Source: an uncultured Clostridia bacterium (GTDB taxonomy: Bacteria > Bacillota > Clostridia > Oscillospirales > Acutalibacteraceae). From it: 64,000 nt of DNA. Location: the NCBI GenBank assembly GCA_947631945.1, contig CANRNI010000009.1:1-64000 (forward strand). The letters are read 5' to 3'. Below, in pieces: positions 9,512-18,942 of the stretch. Position 1 is the first letter of the stretch, and every line of letters starts with the position of its first letter. A program made the position numbers and the translations under genes. The notes under the pieces are model-generated. The model saw only the letters and a list, made by a program, of their open reading frames with translations. It was not told the DNA's origin and searched no databases.

Positions 9512-10521
9512 AGCTTCACCTCATATAATAGACAATATAATAAGATGAAGCTCTTATGTAAAAAAATTAATTTTGTATCTAAAAGAATAATAACGAAAAA
9601 ATCAATTCGGACTGTTGCAGTTTCGATTTTATCGGAGTTTATCTCCCCCCCCCCGCATGAAGTGTCGCTCGAACTATTCGAAAGACTATTGTCTTTTTCA
9701 TCAGGATAAGAGTTTTGATTGCTTATTTGCTTAAAAATGCCTGCATTTATTTTTTTCATTCTTTTTTTCATATATTTAATTATGCCCTCATCTTTTGCCG
9801 AGTAATATATCCCCAATATATTATCGGACAATTTAACACCGAAAATTCTTGACAGTCTTGCATTTAAAATATGGTATCGCTTTTCTTCATCACTTTGCCA
9901 AGATGCATTGTACCAATGAATTGCTATGGTATTTTTTGTTATATGTTTTTTCCCTGTCAGATAATCTATCGGACAAAAATATTCGGTTGGATAAAACGCG
10001 TTATCGCCGTTTATTTTTTGAAATTTATTATTCTGCTTTAATCCTAATTTTAATAATGAAGCTGTATTTCTTTCGGGACACGGAGTCATATCAAATTCTC
10101 CGGACTGCATTTTAAACGGTATCTCTGAATAATCATTCAACAGAATTTTTACTATACTGTTATTTTGAACAGCTCCGAAGCCCAATCCCGTATTAATGTT
10201 TTTATATGATTCAAACCCGAAAAATGAAGCATATGATAAAAGGCTATCGAGCGGTTTTATAAGTTCAACGTCGGTATCAAGGTAAATTCCACCATATTCG
10301 TATATTATTTTAAGTCTTGCATAATCAGAAACAAACGCCCATTTTTTTGCTTCATATGCCTGGCGAACATAGTCGCAACAGTTTATATCAAAATTATCCT
10401 CGTTCCATTCTATAATTTCATAATTCGGACAGAATCTTTTCCAGCTTTCAATGCATTTTCTGTCTTTTTCAGGTATAGGATTCTTACCAAACCAGCAATA
10501 ATGTATAATTTTCGGGATCAT
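9508..10521 (-). CDS. Glycosyltransferase, GT32-like, with tract-dependent C-terminal tail
   Basis: Same N-terminal and NARLSRIFGVKLSD blocks as 8723..9511; G10 tract near the C-terminus; TGA stop overlaps the ATG of the next gene (ATGA at 9511-9508). Confidence 0.87.
   Translation of the reverse strand: MIPKIIHYCWFGKNPIPEKDRKCIESWKRFCPNYEIIEWNEDNFDINCCDYVRQAYEAKKWAFVSDYARLKIIYEYGGIYLDTDVELIKPLDSLLSYASFFGFESYKNINTGLGFGAVQNNSIVKILLNDYSEIPFKMQSGEFDMTPCPERNTASLLKLGLKQNNKFQKINGDNAFYPTEYFCPIDYLTGKKHITKNTIAIHWYNASWQSDEEKRYHILNARLSRIFGVKLSDNILGIYYSAKDEGIIKYMKKRMKKINAGIFKQISNQNSYPDEKDNSLSNSSSDTSCGGGEINSDKIETATVRIDFFVIILLDTKLIFLHKSFILLYCLLYEVKL
9645..9654 (-). repeat. Poly-G tract (G10 on coding strand) near 3' end of GT32 ORF
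   Basis: atctCCCCCCCCCCgcatg on + strand; encodes GGG of DTSCGGGEI. Confidence 0.95.
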
Positions 10522-10682
10522 TTAATTTACCACCTGTCGGTCATTATTGAATGATTGCATATTTTTATGTCATTTGGAAATTCAGTTAATGAACAGTCAT
10601 TTTTACAGCAATTATATTAGATAAAATTAACTTTAAAATATTTATCATATGAACTTCTACATTTTGATAAAATTATTATTTT

Positions 10683-11541
10683 TTATAATATTAAGGAATA
10701 TTCATCTTTACACAACAACATTACGTGACTATTTTCATTTTTTGGTTCGAGATGATATTTATAAAGATATTGACCAAGCTTTGCGTAATATATATTTCCT
10801 TTACCAACAAGAAAATTAATTTCTTCTCGTTCTTTCGACTCGATACCTATGTGAGTTAAATCATCATAATAAAAATCCGGATCCGAAAGGATTTGTTTTG
10901 CTTGATTTGTTATTTTATCAATATGATTATATTCGTCGGCGTTTCTGACACCTATTTGGTCACTTTCGGAACATAATGAAGTTCCGTAATCAAAGAACCA
11001 ATATTGATTTTTTGCATACCCCATATTGCTTTTTCCGAAATCCGTATGAAGAATACCCGCGCGTTTATACTCTTTAACCGCTCTTATTACACTTTCACTA
11101 AAAACGTTAGATTGTTCGCGGGGGGGGGGTAGTCAAAGCAACAAAATCATAAACAATCATTAAATAATTTTTTTCTTCAATGTATTTCCAAATTTTCGGT
11201 TTCCGTGCAGATAAATAAGGGGATTCTTGATCAATAATACTGTTTACTTTCTTTTCATTCTCATAATTGATTCTCTGCACAGTATCCATTACTTTAATGA
11301 ATACATTGACAGTATTATTGGTTTCATTAACTAACTTTCCGGAAAAATAACAACAACCGTACCATATTTTCCAGTTATCAAATGCGGATTCTTTTATGTT
11401 AGTAATCCCGTTTTTGTGTAAAATCGCTTTAATTTCGCCGCGTTTTTTATTGAAGTATTGTCTGTAATCGTTTCGGTATTTTTTCAACAGATACAATATC
11501 TCAATTTGCTTTATTGCTTTTCTTTTTAATGTACTGCTCAT
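10683..11541 (-). CDS. Phase-variable kinase-fold (APH/choline- or LPS-kinase-like) protein; out of frame at the current tract length
   Basis: ORFs 11107..11541 and 10683..11024 join into one 285-aa ORF if the C10 tract becomes C9: ...VYDFVALTTPPREQSNVFSESVIRAVKEYKRAGILHTDFGKSNMGYAKNQYWFFDYGTSL...; HxDxxxxN and D(Y/F)G-like motifs. Confidence 0.78.
11120..11129 (-). repeat. Poly-C tract (C10 on coding strand) that breaks the kinase-like ORF
   Basis: cgcGGGGGGGGGGtagtc on + strand. Confidence 0.95.
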
Positions 11542-11557
11542 TAATATTTTTCCTTCT

Positions 11558-12529
11558 CTAATATCCTATACGTAAACTTTTTTTTATGGAACAAACCATT
11601 GTAAGAGAAATTCGGGATAATGTCAACCATACCTTGTGTGACAGACGCATATCTGCGTAATCATTATACTTTATCGGATACTTCTTCTGAATTTTTCTTA
11701 GTTCATTATATACATTTCTACGGTCTTTTTGATTTAAATATGTCATTGCCATCTGCCCGTGGTAAATACAATTTTCCCAAATTGAGCATAATGCCTTTTG
11801 TTGAAGTTCAGGAAAATATTCCTTGAAGTACTCATAACGATTACAGTAGGCTTCCATAGCGTCAAGCCTTTTCAAAGAATATCCGCTCCCCATAATACTC
11901 TCAATTCTTTGTAGATAGAAATATCCTATATAGTCGCTCAAACTGACTCTTTTTGCGCAACCAATCGCTTGATAACTCCAAAATACATCCTCATGATATT
12001 TACCCTTTTCGAAAGGTATATGTCTTATATTTTCCATGCGGTATAATTTATAAAAAACGGGTTGTTTTAGTTTCTTCTCCGACAAAAGTTCCGATTGAGC
12101 TTCATATTGGCTCAAAACGCAATTAGTACGTAGTGTAAGAAGTTTGCTGGAACTGCCATCTTCCCATACCATTTTTACTGCGCATGCCGCAATGTCGCTA
12201 TTATCGTTTTTGATTGCCATCAGCAGTCGTTCATACATTTCCGGAGCGATCCAATCATCACTGTCAACGAACGCTATGTAGTCTCCCGAAGCGATTTTCA
12301 TTCCGGCGTTACGCGCGTCTGACAGTCCTCCGTTTTTTTTATGAATTACTTTTATGCGGCTGTCCTTTTTTGCCCACTCGTCGCAAATTTCGGGACATCG
12401 GTCAGGCGAACCGTCATCAACGAGGATTATTTCAAGATTCGTGTAGGTTTGATTAACAATTGATCCAACACATTTATTTACATATTTTTCCACATTGTAA
12501 ATCGGAACTATAACGCTAATCAAATCCAA
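11558..12529 (-). CDS. Family 2 glycosyltransferase
   Basis: DLISVIVPIYNVEKYVNKCVGSIVNQTY...VDDGSPDRCPEICDEWAKKD...DSDDWI. Confidence 0.92.
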   Translation of the reverse strand: MDLISVIVPIYNVEKYVNKCVGSIVNQTYTNLEIILVDDGSPDRCPEICDEWAKKDSRIKVIHKKNGGLSDARNAGMKIASGDYIAFVDSDDWIAPEMYERLLMAIKNDNSDIAACAVKMVWEDGSSSKLLTLRTNCVLSQYEAQSELLSEKKLKQPVFYKLYRMENIRHIPFEKGKYHEDVFWSYQAIGCAKRVSLSDYIGYFYLQRIESIMGSGYSLKRLDAMEAYCNRYEYFKEYFPELQQKALCSIWENCIYHGQMAMTYLNQKDRRNVYNELRKIQKKYPIKYNDYADMRLSHKVWLTLSRISLTMVCSIKKSLRIGY

Positions 12530-12543
12530 ATTATCTCAACTCT

Positions 12544-13521
12544 CTATTCGTATTTATTTTTTTGAAAAAATTTTACGTATATTTGATAAAAAACCGGGTA
12601 TAATAACGGAATATATTTAATCATATAAGCAAGTAATCTTGTTTTTTTGTTTAAATATTTAAACAACTTAGAATTTTCTAAAATCAACTTACGAATTTGT
12701 TTTTTATATTCTGAATATTCATGACCATTTAGAGATAGTGTATTATATGTGTTGACACATGTTGAAACAAAGGCGCTTCGTACATTGGATTCTATTTCAT
12801 TAAAAGAATTATCTAAAATAATCTTTTTTACCTTAATCGGGTCATAAATTTTATTATAATTAAGTTTTTGCCGTGAAGCTGACTCATATCTAACCATATA
12901 ATGATATGGACATATGTCTTCATATACAGTATTTGACGCTTCTTTAAATAAAAAATAATTCATTAATAAATCTTCATTTATCTTAATAGATAAATCCAAA
13001 ATATTGTCGTGTAACAAGCTGTGGAACAAGGTCTTGTGGAAGAGCTTGTTACACAGGCCGGGCTCAATTCTTGAGCCCGCTAACAGCTCTTTCAGAGCTG
13101 TTATTTTATCTTGCTGCGCAAGATAGCCTGTGTTATGAAAATAACTTACTCTTCCATCAGGAAATACCATCTGATAACCGCAATGTGAAATCTGTGCGTT
13201 ATATTTTAAAGCATTTTCAAGAAGATGCCCGTACATATCAGGCTCGATTATATCGTCACCGTCAACAAAACCGATCCATTCGCCTGAAGCCGCAGCAACA
13301 CCTGTTAAACGCGCAGCTGCAACTCCAGAATTTTTCTTATGAATTACTTTTATTCTCGGCTCATTTTTAGAAATTTTATTTAATAAATCTGCCGTTCCGT
13401 CAGTTGAACCATCGTTTACTGCGATTATTTCTATGTCTGAATATATTTGTTCTAATATACTTTTAAGTGTGATTTCTATATAATTCTCCAAATTATATAT
13501 CGGAACAATTACACTTATCAT
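12544..13521 (-). CDS. Family 2 glycosyltransferase
   Basis: MISVIVPIYNLENYIEITLKSIL...NDGSTDGTADLL...VDGDDIIEPD; contains the hairpin cluster at 13011-13133. Confidence 0.9.
   Translation of the reverse strand: MISVIVPIYNLENYIEITLKSILEQIYSDIEIIAVNDGSTDGTADLLNKISKNEPRIKVIHKKNSGVAAARLTGVAAASGEWIGFVDGDDIIEPDMYGHLLENALKYNAQISHCGYQMVFPDGRVSYFHNTGYLAQQDKITALKELLAGSRIEPGLCNKLFHKTLFHSLLHDNILDLSIKINEDLLMNYFLFKEASNTVYEDICPYHYMVRYESASRQKLNYNKIYDPIKVKKIILDNSFNEIESNVRSAFVSTCVNTYNTLSLNGHEYSEYKKQIRKLILENSKLFKYLNKKTRLLAYMIKYIPLLYPVFYQIYVKFFQKNKYE
13011..13133 (-). other. Cluster of perfect stem-loops (cloverleaf-like) within a coding region
   Basis: Stems: 13011-13020/13043-13052 (10 bp); 13051-13058/13126-13133 (8 bp, enclosing); 13059-13067/13071-13079 (9 bp); 13081-13090/13094-13103 (10 bp); 13107-13114/13118-13125 (8 bp). 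Coding-strand triloops GAA, GAA, GCA. Confidence 0.85.
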
Positions 13522-13534
13522 TTTAAATCTTTCC

Positions 13535-14590
13535 CTATGCTAAGTACTCTTTTATTATATTTTTGCACCATGTTTCAAGCGAATATCTGCTTTCAATAAT
13601 CTTTCTTGATTCTTCAATATCATTCTTTGAAATTTTAAAGTCCATATCAAGCATATAATTCATTGCATCGGCAATTTGCTCAATATTTTCACTTTTTACA
13701 TATTTTACTGTTGGACAATCAGCAACTATCATATTTTCCGGAATATCGGAGCATATAACAGGCAAACCGGAATATATTGCTTCCAAAAGTGCGTATGATA
13801 ACCCCTCGCTTCTGCTTATGTGTAAAAAACATCCTGCCGAGCCATATATCTTGTTAATATCATTACATATATCGCCCTTTACAAGATATTCATTTTCCAA
13901 TATGTTTCCTCCCGGTATAAATTTAACACAAAAGTCTTTCCTTTTTTCCCAGAGTAATTTTGCGGCCTTTTCTGCAAGATCTCCGCCTTTTCTGTAAAAG
14001 TCCCAACAAAACATTGCAAACTCTCGATTTTTTTTAATACCCGATGAATTTAATATACGTTTTAAATCTATTCCGTTTGGTAAAATATGTATATTATCTT
14101 TATTAAATCCAAGTGAAATTGTAAAATCAGAATGTACTTTTGATGTTGATAGCATGACAACCCGCTTACTAAAAGTACCGTACTGAAGCTTAAATAAAAA
14201 TTTATATAAAAAATTACTATTTTTATATGTTTGTTTTACAGTATCATGTAAATGCCAAAATATTTTTACATTTTTAGGAGCCATAAGTGCCGCCGGAATA
14301 TCATACAATTCAAAATGAGAATGCACAATATCAATATCGTTTTCATTATAAATTTTTCTTACTTTTTTATATGTTTCAGGTTTAATTCTAGCTTTGGCTT
14401 CGGGCAAAAAATAAACTTTATTTTTTTTGCATAATTCTATGCACCAATTTTTGCCCTTTGCTTTTTCAGGGAAAGCATATATTGTTTCATATCCATGCGA
14501 CTCCATTTCACTTTGTAACATAAGCAATGAAGGAATAAAATTTCCGGGATTAGGTGCGCCGAATGCGCATATTTGTAAAATATTTCTCAT
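13535..14590 (-). CDS. Family 4 glycosyltransferase
   Basis: VHSHFELYDIPAALMAPKNVKIFWHLHDT...HISRSEGLSYALLEAIYSGLPVICSDI. Confidence 0.88.
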   Translation of the reverse strand: MRNILQICAFGAPNPGNFIPSLLMLQSEMESHGYETIYAFPEKAKGKNWCIELCKKNKVYFLPEAKARIKPETYKKVRKIYNENDIDIVHSHFELYDIPAALMAPKNVKIFWHLHDTVKQTYKNSNFLYKFLFKLQYGTFSKRVVMLSTSKVHSDFTISLGFNKDNIHILPNGIDLKRILNSSGIKKNREFAMFCWDFYRKGGDLAEKAAKLLWEKRKDFCVKFIPGGNILENEYLVKGDICNDINKIYGSAGCFLHISRSEGLSYALLEAIYSGLPVICSDIPENMIVADCPTVKYVKSENIEQIADAMNYMLDMDFKISKNDIEESRKIIESRYSLETWCKNIIKEYLA

Positions 14591-15714
14591 AAATTAACAC
14601 CATCCAAATTTAATAGCAAGTTTTCTACTGTCTGTACTGTTTTTTCAGTGCTAAAATCCTTACCGCGTTTTTCTGCCTGCCGTTTATAATAAGCTAACTT
14701 TTCTGGATTGTCAAGTAAATCTTTTATTCCTTCATATAACGCCTGCTCATTATTTTCCGTTACAATACCGTACTCATTGTTTTCACCGAGCATTTCCCTC
14801 ATTCCCGATACATCAACCGTACAAACAGGAGTTCCGACAATTAAAGCCTCCGTCGCGGCAGTAGAAAACCCTTCGGAATATGAGGAACATACAAATAAAT
14901 CGCATTTTGCAACGTATTTATAAGGGTTTTTTTTGTAACCCAAAAATGTAAAAGTAGATGATTCTCCTTCATTTGATACATAATCGGCTATTTGCTGTTT
15001 ATGTCTATTGTCACCTTCACCAAGTATATATGTGTGAAGAAAGTACCCTTCTTTTCTTAACTTACAATGAATCTTAGCCAGTCTTTTGAAACCTTTTATA
15101 TCAATAATACGTCCTACCGATATTATATTTATTTCGTATTTATTTATAGCAATATCTATATGTTCTTCTGAAAGTTTTTTTATATTATGTGAATCGTTTA
15201 TATTAAATAGAACCTTGGAATTTTTAATTGGAATATAGTTTAAAAAAGCCGTTTTAACGCTTTTGGAAACAAAAACTACCGTATTAAATTTATGATAACA
15301 CTCTATGGCTTCCTGTAAGCTTCTAAATCCAATAAAAGCATCAATTTCCGTATTTGCTGTACTGTGTATCCATGCGGCAAGTTTGGTGGTTTTATTTTCA
15401 CAGCCACTGATTACTCTTGACGCCGGTCCTTCCAAGTACGCTACCTCAATATCATACGTTTCTTTTATAAATTTTTTGTGAAGCTGTGATGGCGTAAAAA
15501 GTTTAAGTATATGTGAATTTGCAGGAAAAGATTTTTTGAAACAGGTCTTATATCTTATATCCGGCGAAAGATATTGTTTATTTATGCCTTCGTCAAAAAG
15601 AGTCATAACGGTAATATCAAACTTAGTTTTGTCTAAATGGTTAACAAGATTTACCAATACCTTTTCAGCGCCGCCGTGTCCTAAGTCACGGATTAAAAAC
15701 AATATTTTCTTCAT
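14587..15714 (-). CDS. Family 4 glycosyltransferase
   Basis: LIRDLGHGGAEKVLVNLVNHL...SVGRIIDIKGFKRL...CSSYSEGFSTAATEALIVGTPV. Confidence 0.92.
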   Translation of the reverse strand: MKKILFLIRDLGHGGAEKVLVNLVNHLDKTKFDITVMTLFDEGINKQYLSPDIRYKTCFKKSFPANSHILKLFTPSQLHKKFIKETYDIEVAYLEGPASRVISGCENKTTKLAAWIHSTANTEIDAFIGFRSLQEAIECYHKFNTVVFVSKSVKTAFLNYIPIKNSKVLFNINDSHNIKKLSEEHIDIAINKYEINIISVGRIIDIKGFKRLAKIHCKLRKEGYFLHTYILGEGDNRHKQQIADYVSNEGESSTFTFLGYKKNPYKYVAKCDLFVCSSYSEGFSTAATEALIVGTPVCTVDVSGMREMLGENNEYGIVTENNEQALYEGIKDLLDNPEKLAYYKRQAEKRGKDFSTEKTVQTVENLLLNLDGVNL

Positions 15715-15754
15715 ATTGAATTAAGCCACCTGTTAATACATAAAATTTATACCA

Positions 15755-16591
15755 CTATACAATATTTTTCGTATTATTTTTCGTTCTTTGTGTCATTTTC
15801 CAAACATGAAGTTTTTTGTATATTCCAGTAGGAATAAAATATGTTAAAATTTGACCGTATGCAGTCTTAAAACATAAAAAACCGTGTAGTCCCATTCTCT
15901 TAAAACCTTTGGATAATGTTTTTGCTGTATTTAAACGATTTTTAAAATCTCTTCTACGGACAGCATTTTCATCTTCAAGAACGACATATAATTCTTCAGG
16001 CAAATTATAACCTTTGAAACCACAGGAAAAAAATCTTGACCATAAATCAAGATCTTCACATCGTAAAACGGATGGTTCAAGTGAATAACCACCAAGAACA
16101 TCATAGACTCTTTTATATGTCATTATAGTCGCATGAGAAAAACAAGAGCAATGCAACATATCATTAGGTTGGGGATTTGTTGGTTGTATGTTTGACGCTA
16201 TTTTTTTTTCTCCATCAAATATTGTCATACCTGTTCCTACCATATCAATATCAGGATGTGTCTTCAAAAAATCAATTTGCTTTTGAAATCTATCAGGCAT
16301 AGACCAATCGTCACCGTCCATACGAGCTACTATGTCTGTCTTAACGTATTTTAAACAATGATTTAATGAATATGGGAGTTTTTTATTTTCTTTATTTTGA
16401 ATAATTAAAAACTTTTCAGGATATTCTTCTTCGTATGACTTTAAAATATTATAAGTATTATCTGTTGAACCGTCATCACATATAATCATTATCCAATTGT
16501 CATAAGTTTGGTCAATAATCGACTGAATCGCTTTATCAATAGTTTTTTCACAATTATAAGTAGCCATAATGACAGAAATTTTATTATCCAT
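15755..16591 (-). CDS. Family 2 glycosyltransferase
   Basis: ISVIMATYNCEKTIDKAIQSIIDQTYDNWIMIICDDGSTDNT...RMDGDDWSMPDRF. Confidence 0.92.
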   Translation of the reverse strand: MDNKISVIMATYNCEKTIDKAIQSIIDQTYDNWIMIICDDGSTDNTYNILKSYEEEYPEKFLIIQNKENKKLPYSLNHCLKYVKTDIVARMDGDDWSMPDRFQKQIDFLKTHPDIDMVGTGMTIFDGEKKIASNIQPTNPQPNDMLHCSCFSHATIMTYKRVYDVLGGYSLEPSVLRCEDLDLWSRFFSCGFKGYNLPEELYVVLEDENAVRRRDFKNRLNTAKTLSKGFKRMGLHGFLCFKTAYGQILTYFIPTGIYKKLHVWKMTQRTKNNTKNIV

Positions 16592-16688
16592 ACAAGTATT
16601 TTATTTTGATACATTACTTAACAAAAAATATACTTTTGTTATTATAGTATCAAACCTTTCATTAATTATTTAAAGATTATAGTCGTTT

Positions 16689-17783
16689 TTAGTGAATAAA
16701 GACACTGTATATATAAAATAGCAAGTAAAGCACAATCATAGTTATAGTAATAACAACCCTTGCTGATTTTGAAAAAATATGTTTCATTTCCCAGGGAAGC
16801 AAAACATAGCTGTATAGAGAAAAATAAATAGGAACCCTACCTATAAATATTCCGCTTGTAAATATTGAAATAATATATATACCTGCGGACACTATTGACA
16901 TATTAGTACAAATATTGATAACAGAATCATTTTCTGCCTTTATTTTATTTCGACCATATAGCGATATTATTGCCGGAACACTGTATACAAGAGCTCTCAA
17001 AACATTTGTACCATCGTCTCCCCACTGAGTCCAGTCTGTTACGACATTTTTATATGTTGTATCTGTCAACATATTATCAAGCACGTCTGTGAATCTGTCA
17101 ACAAAAGAAATTATTATAATAATCGCAAACAAAAAAATTACAGTCAGTTTATTCCATGCCTTACCTTGTACAATGAATATGAATGGAATCATGATAAGTG
17201 CAGAGCCGTGGAACATTGACGCGAAAATAACGATTAAAATTGTTGACAAATATCTTTTTTTTAACAAAAGCGGGAACGCAAGAAACATAATGCATACGGC
17301 TATAAACTGACGCATTCCGTTAAACATCCATGACAAATAGTCTGTAGATGCGATAAAAAGAAACATTGATAAAAAATATTCTTCCGAGTATTTTCTGTAA
17401 ATTCTGTAAAGCGCGAAAAGCTGAAATGCCGCTATAATTCCAAAATATATATATCTGTTATCGGTTATAAAAATTTTTATCAGGGCGGAGAATAAATAGA
17501 AAAATTCGTCTTTTTGAATAGTATCCATATATGCGCTAAGCTCGGATATTTTATCGGGCATCTCAAGAAAACCCGCATAATACGCTCCCGTATCACCAAA
17601 ATAGAGACTACGCTTTGCTGTCCAAATAAGTATAGGTATAAGAAGTAAAATTGCCCAAAAATTTTTATATCTTATCTCATAATGATTATTTACAAGTTCA
17701 GTTTTTTTTCCTCCCGTTGCGTTTGCGAGGAAAGCGACAAAAGCCAGCCATATTAAAATAAAAATATAGTTCGCGTTTGTCAT
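16689..17783 (-). CDS. EpsG/Wzy-like polysaccharide polymerase
   Basis: Multi-TM, GDTGAYYAGF...YLSWMFNGMRQFIAVCIMFLA (EpsG family pattern). Confidence 0.82.
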   Translation of the reverse strand: MTNANYIFILIWLAFVAFLANATGGKKTELVNNHYEIRYKNFWAILLLIPILIWTAKRSLYFGDTGAYYAGFLEMPDKISELSAYMDTIQKDEFFYLFSALIKIFITDNRYIYFGIIAAFQLFALYRIYRKYSEEYFLSMFLFIASTDYLSWMFNGMRQFIAVCIMFLAFPLLLKKRYLSTILIVIFASMFHGSALIMIPFIFIVQGKAWNKLTVIFLFAIIIIISFVDRFTDVLDNMLTDTTYKNVVTDWTQWGDDGTNVLRALVYSVPAIISLYGRNKIKAENDSVINICTNMSIVSAGIYIISIFTSGIFIGRVPIYFSLYSYVLLPWEMKHIFSKSARVVITITMIVLYLLFYIYSVFIH

Positions 17784-17796
17784 TATGCGTTACCAC

Positions 17797-18876
17797 TCAC
17801 TTAAAAATCTCATTTATTGTTTGTCTGACCACATCTGCTTTATCAAAATCTTTTTCAACCTTTTTTCGGGCATTGTATCCCATATCCGCTTTATTTTTTG
17901 CTGAAAGCAATACGAATTTTTTCATAGCTTCATAAAGAGCCTCACCGTTTTTTGTTTCGACAAGATAACCTGATAATTCGTTTTCTACGGTTTCCCTGCA
18001 TCCCGGAATATCGCTTGTTATAACGGGTCTGCCCATAGCCGAAGCCTCCAAAAGAACATTGGACAAACCTTCGTGATAGGACGGCAGAACTACGCATCCG
18101 CAATTTTTATAATAAGGACGTGCATCTGTCTGAAAACCTTGAAATCTTATTATACCGTCTTTGTTCAATGTTTCGGTGATATCTTTATATTCGTCCTCAA
18201 AAAAACCTATTATATCAAGATTTACTTTATCACCAAATTCATCTTTAAGCTTTCTTATCGCGTAATAAAGCTCATCAATGCCCTTTTCTTTCATTATCCT
18301 GCCGACAAAAAGAAAATCCGTTGATTCCGTTTTGGGATAATCACAAAAAAAGTAATGCTCAAGATTTACTCCCGCGCCGTTCAGCACTTTTATTTTATTG
18401 GGGCTGACTATTTTTCTTTTTATAAATATGTCCGCATTCGCAGAATTTTCAAAGAAAACAGTCGATGCCTTTTTTACGCCTGCTTTATACATAGTTGTAA
18501 CAAGTTTTGCCAATTTGCTGTTTTGAAACGCAGTTCCTAATCCCTGAACGTTCGTAAAATAATCTATTTTTTTTAATCTGCAAACTAATCCCGCGTAAAT
18601 GTTGGGCTTGATAGAATATGTTATAACTTTATCCGGTTTTTCCGATGATATAAGCTTAAAATAGTTTAAAAGCAACTTAAAATCTTTTATGGGATTTATC
18701 CCGCGTCTGTCAACATCGGTATCAATACATTTGCATCCCATTTTTTCAAAGTCATCTTCGTGACCGACAAAAGGCATACTGATTACCACATTGCCGTGCT
18801 CCATAAGCGCGGCAATCAGTTCCCTACGGAACTGCCATAACATATACGAATGGTTTGTGATAATCAAATTTTTCAT
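17797..18876 (-). CDS. Family 4 glycosyltransferase (PglA-like)
   Basis: YSIKPNIYAGLVCRLKKIDYFTNVQGLGTAF...LFVGRIMKEKGIDELYYAI...LPSYHEGLSNVLLEASAMGRPVI. Confidence 0.9.
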   Translation of the reverse strand: MKNLIITNHSYMLWQFRRELIAALMEHGNVVISMPFVGHEDDFEKMGCKCIDTDVDRRGINPIKDFKLLLNYFKLISSEKPDKVITYSIKPNIYAGLVCRLKKIDYFTNVQGLGTAFQNSKLAKLVTTMYKAGVKKASTVFFENSANADIFIKRKIVSPNKIKVLNGAGVNLEHYFFCDYPKTESTDFLFVGRIMKEKGIDELYYAIRKLKDEFGDKVNLDIIGFFEDEYKDITETLNKDGIIRFQGFQTDARPYYKNCGCVVLPSYHEGLSNVLLEASAMGRPVITSDIPGCRETVENELSGYLVETKNGEALYEAMKKFVLLSAKNKADMGYNARKKVEKDFDKADVVRQTINEIFK

Positions 18877-18942
18877 TACTAATCCTCTTATTAATATTTT
18901 TCTATGGGTCTGTTAAAATTATAGAAATTTTAAAAATATACA

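Noticed and set aside
11107-11541. Treating ORF 11107..11541 and ORF 10683..11024 as two independent small genes, or as an ordinary decayed pseudogene
   Set aside because: A single-base change in a homopolymer restores one uninterrupted frame with coherent motifs across the junction and no other lesions. Sequencing error at the homopolymer remains possible and must be checked.
13051-13133. tRNA gene suggested by the cloverleaf layout
   Set aside because: Arms have 3-nt loops, there is no anticodon or T-loop consensus, and the region lies inside a conserved protein frame.
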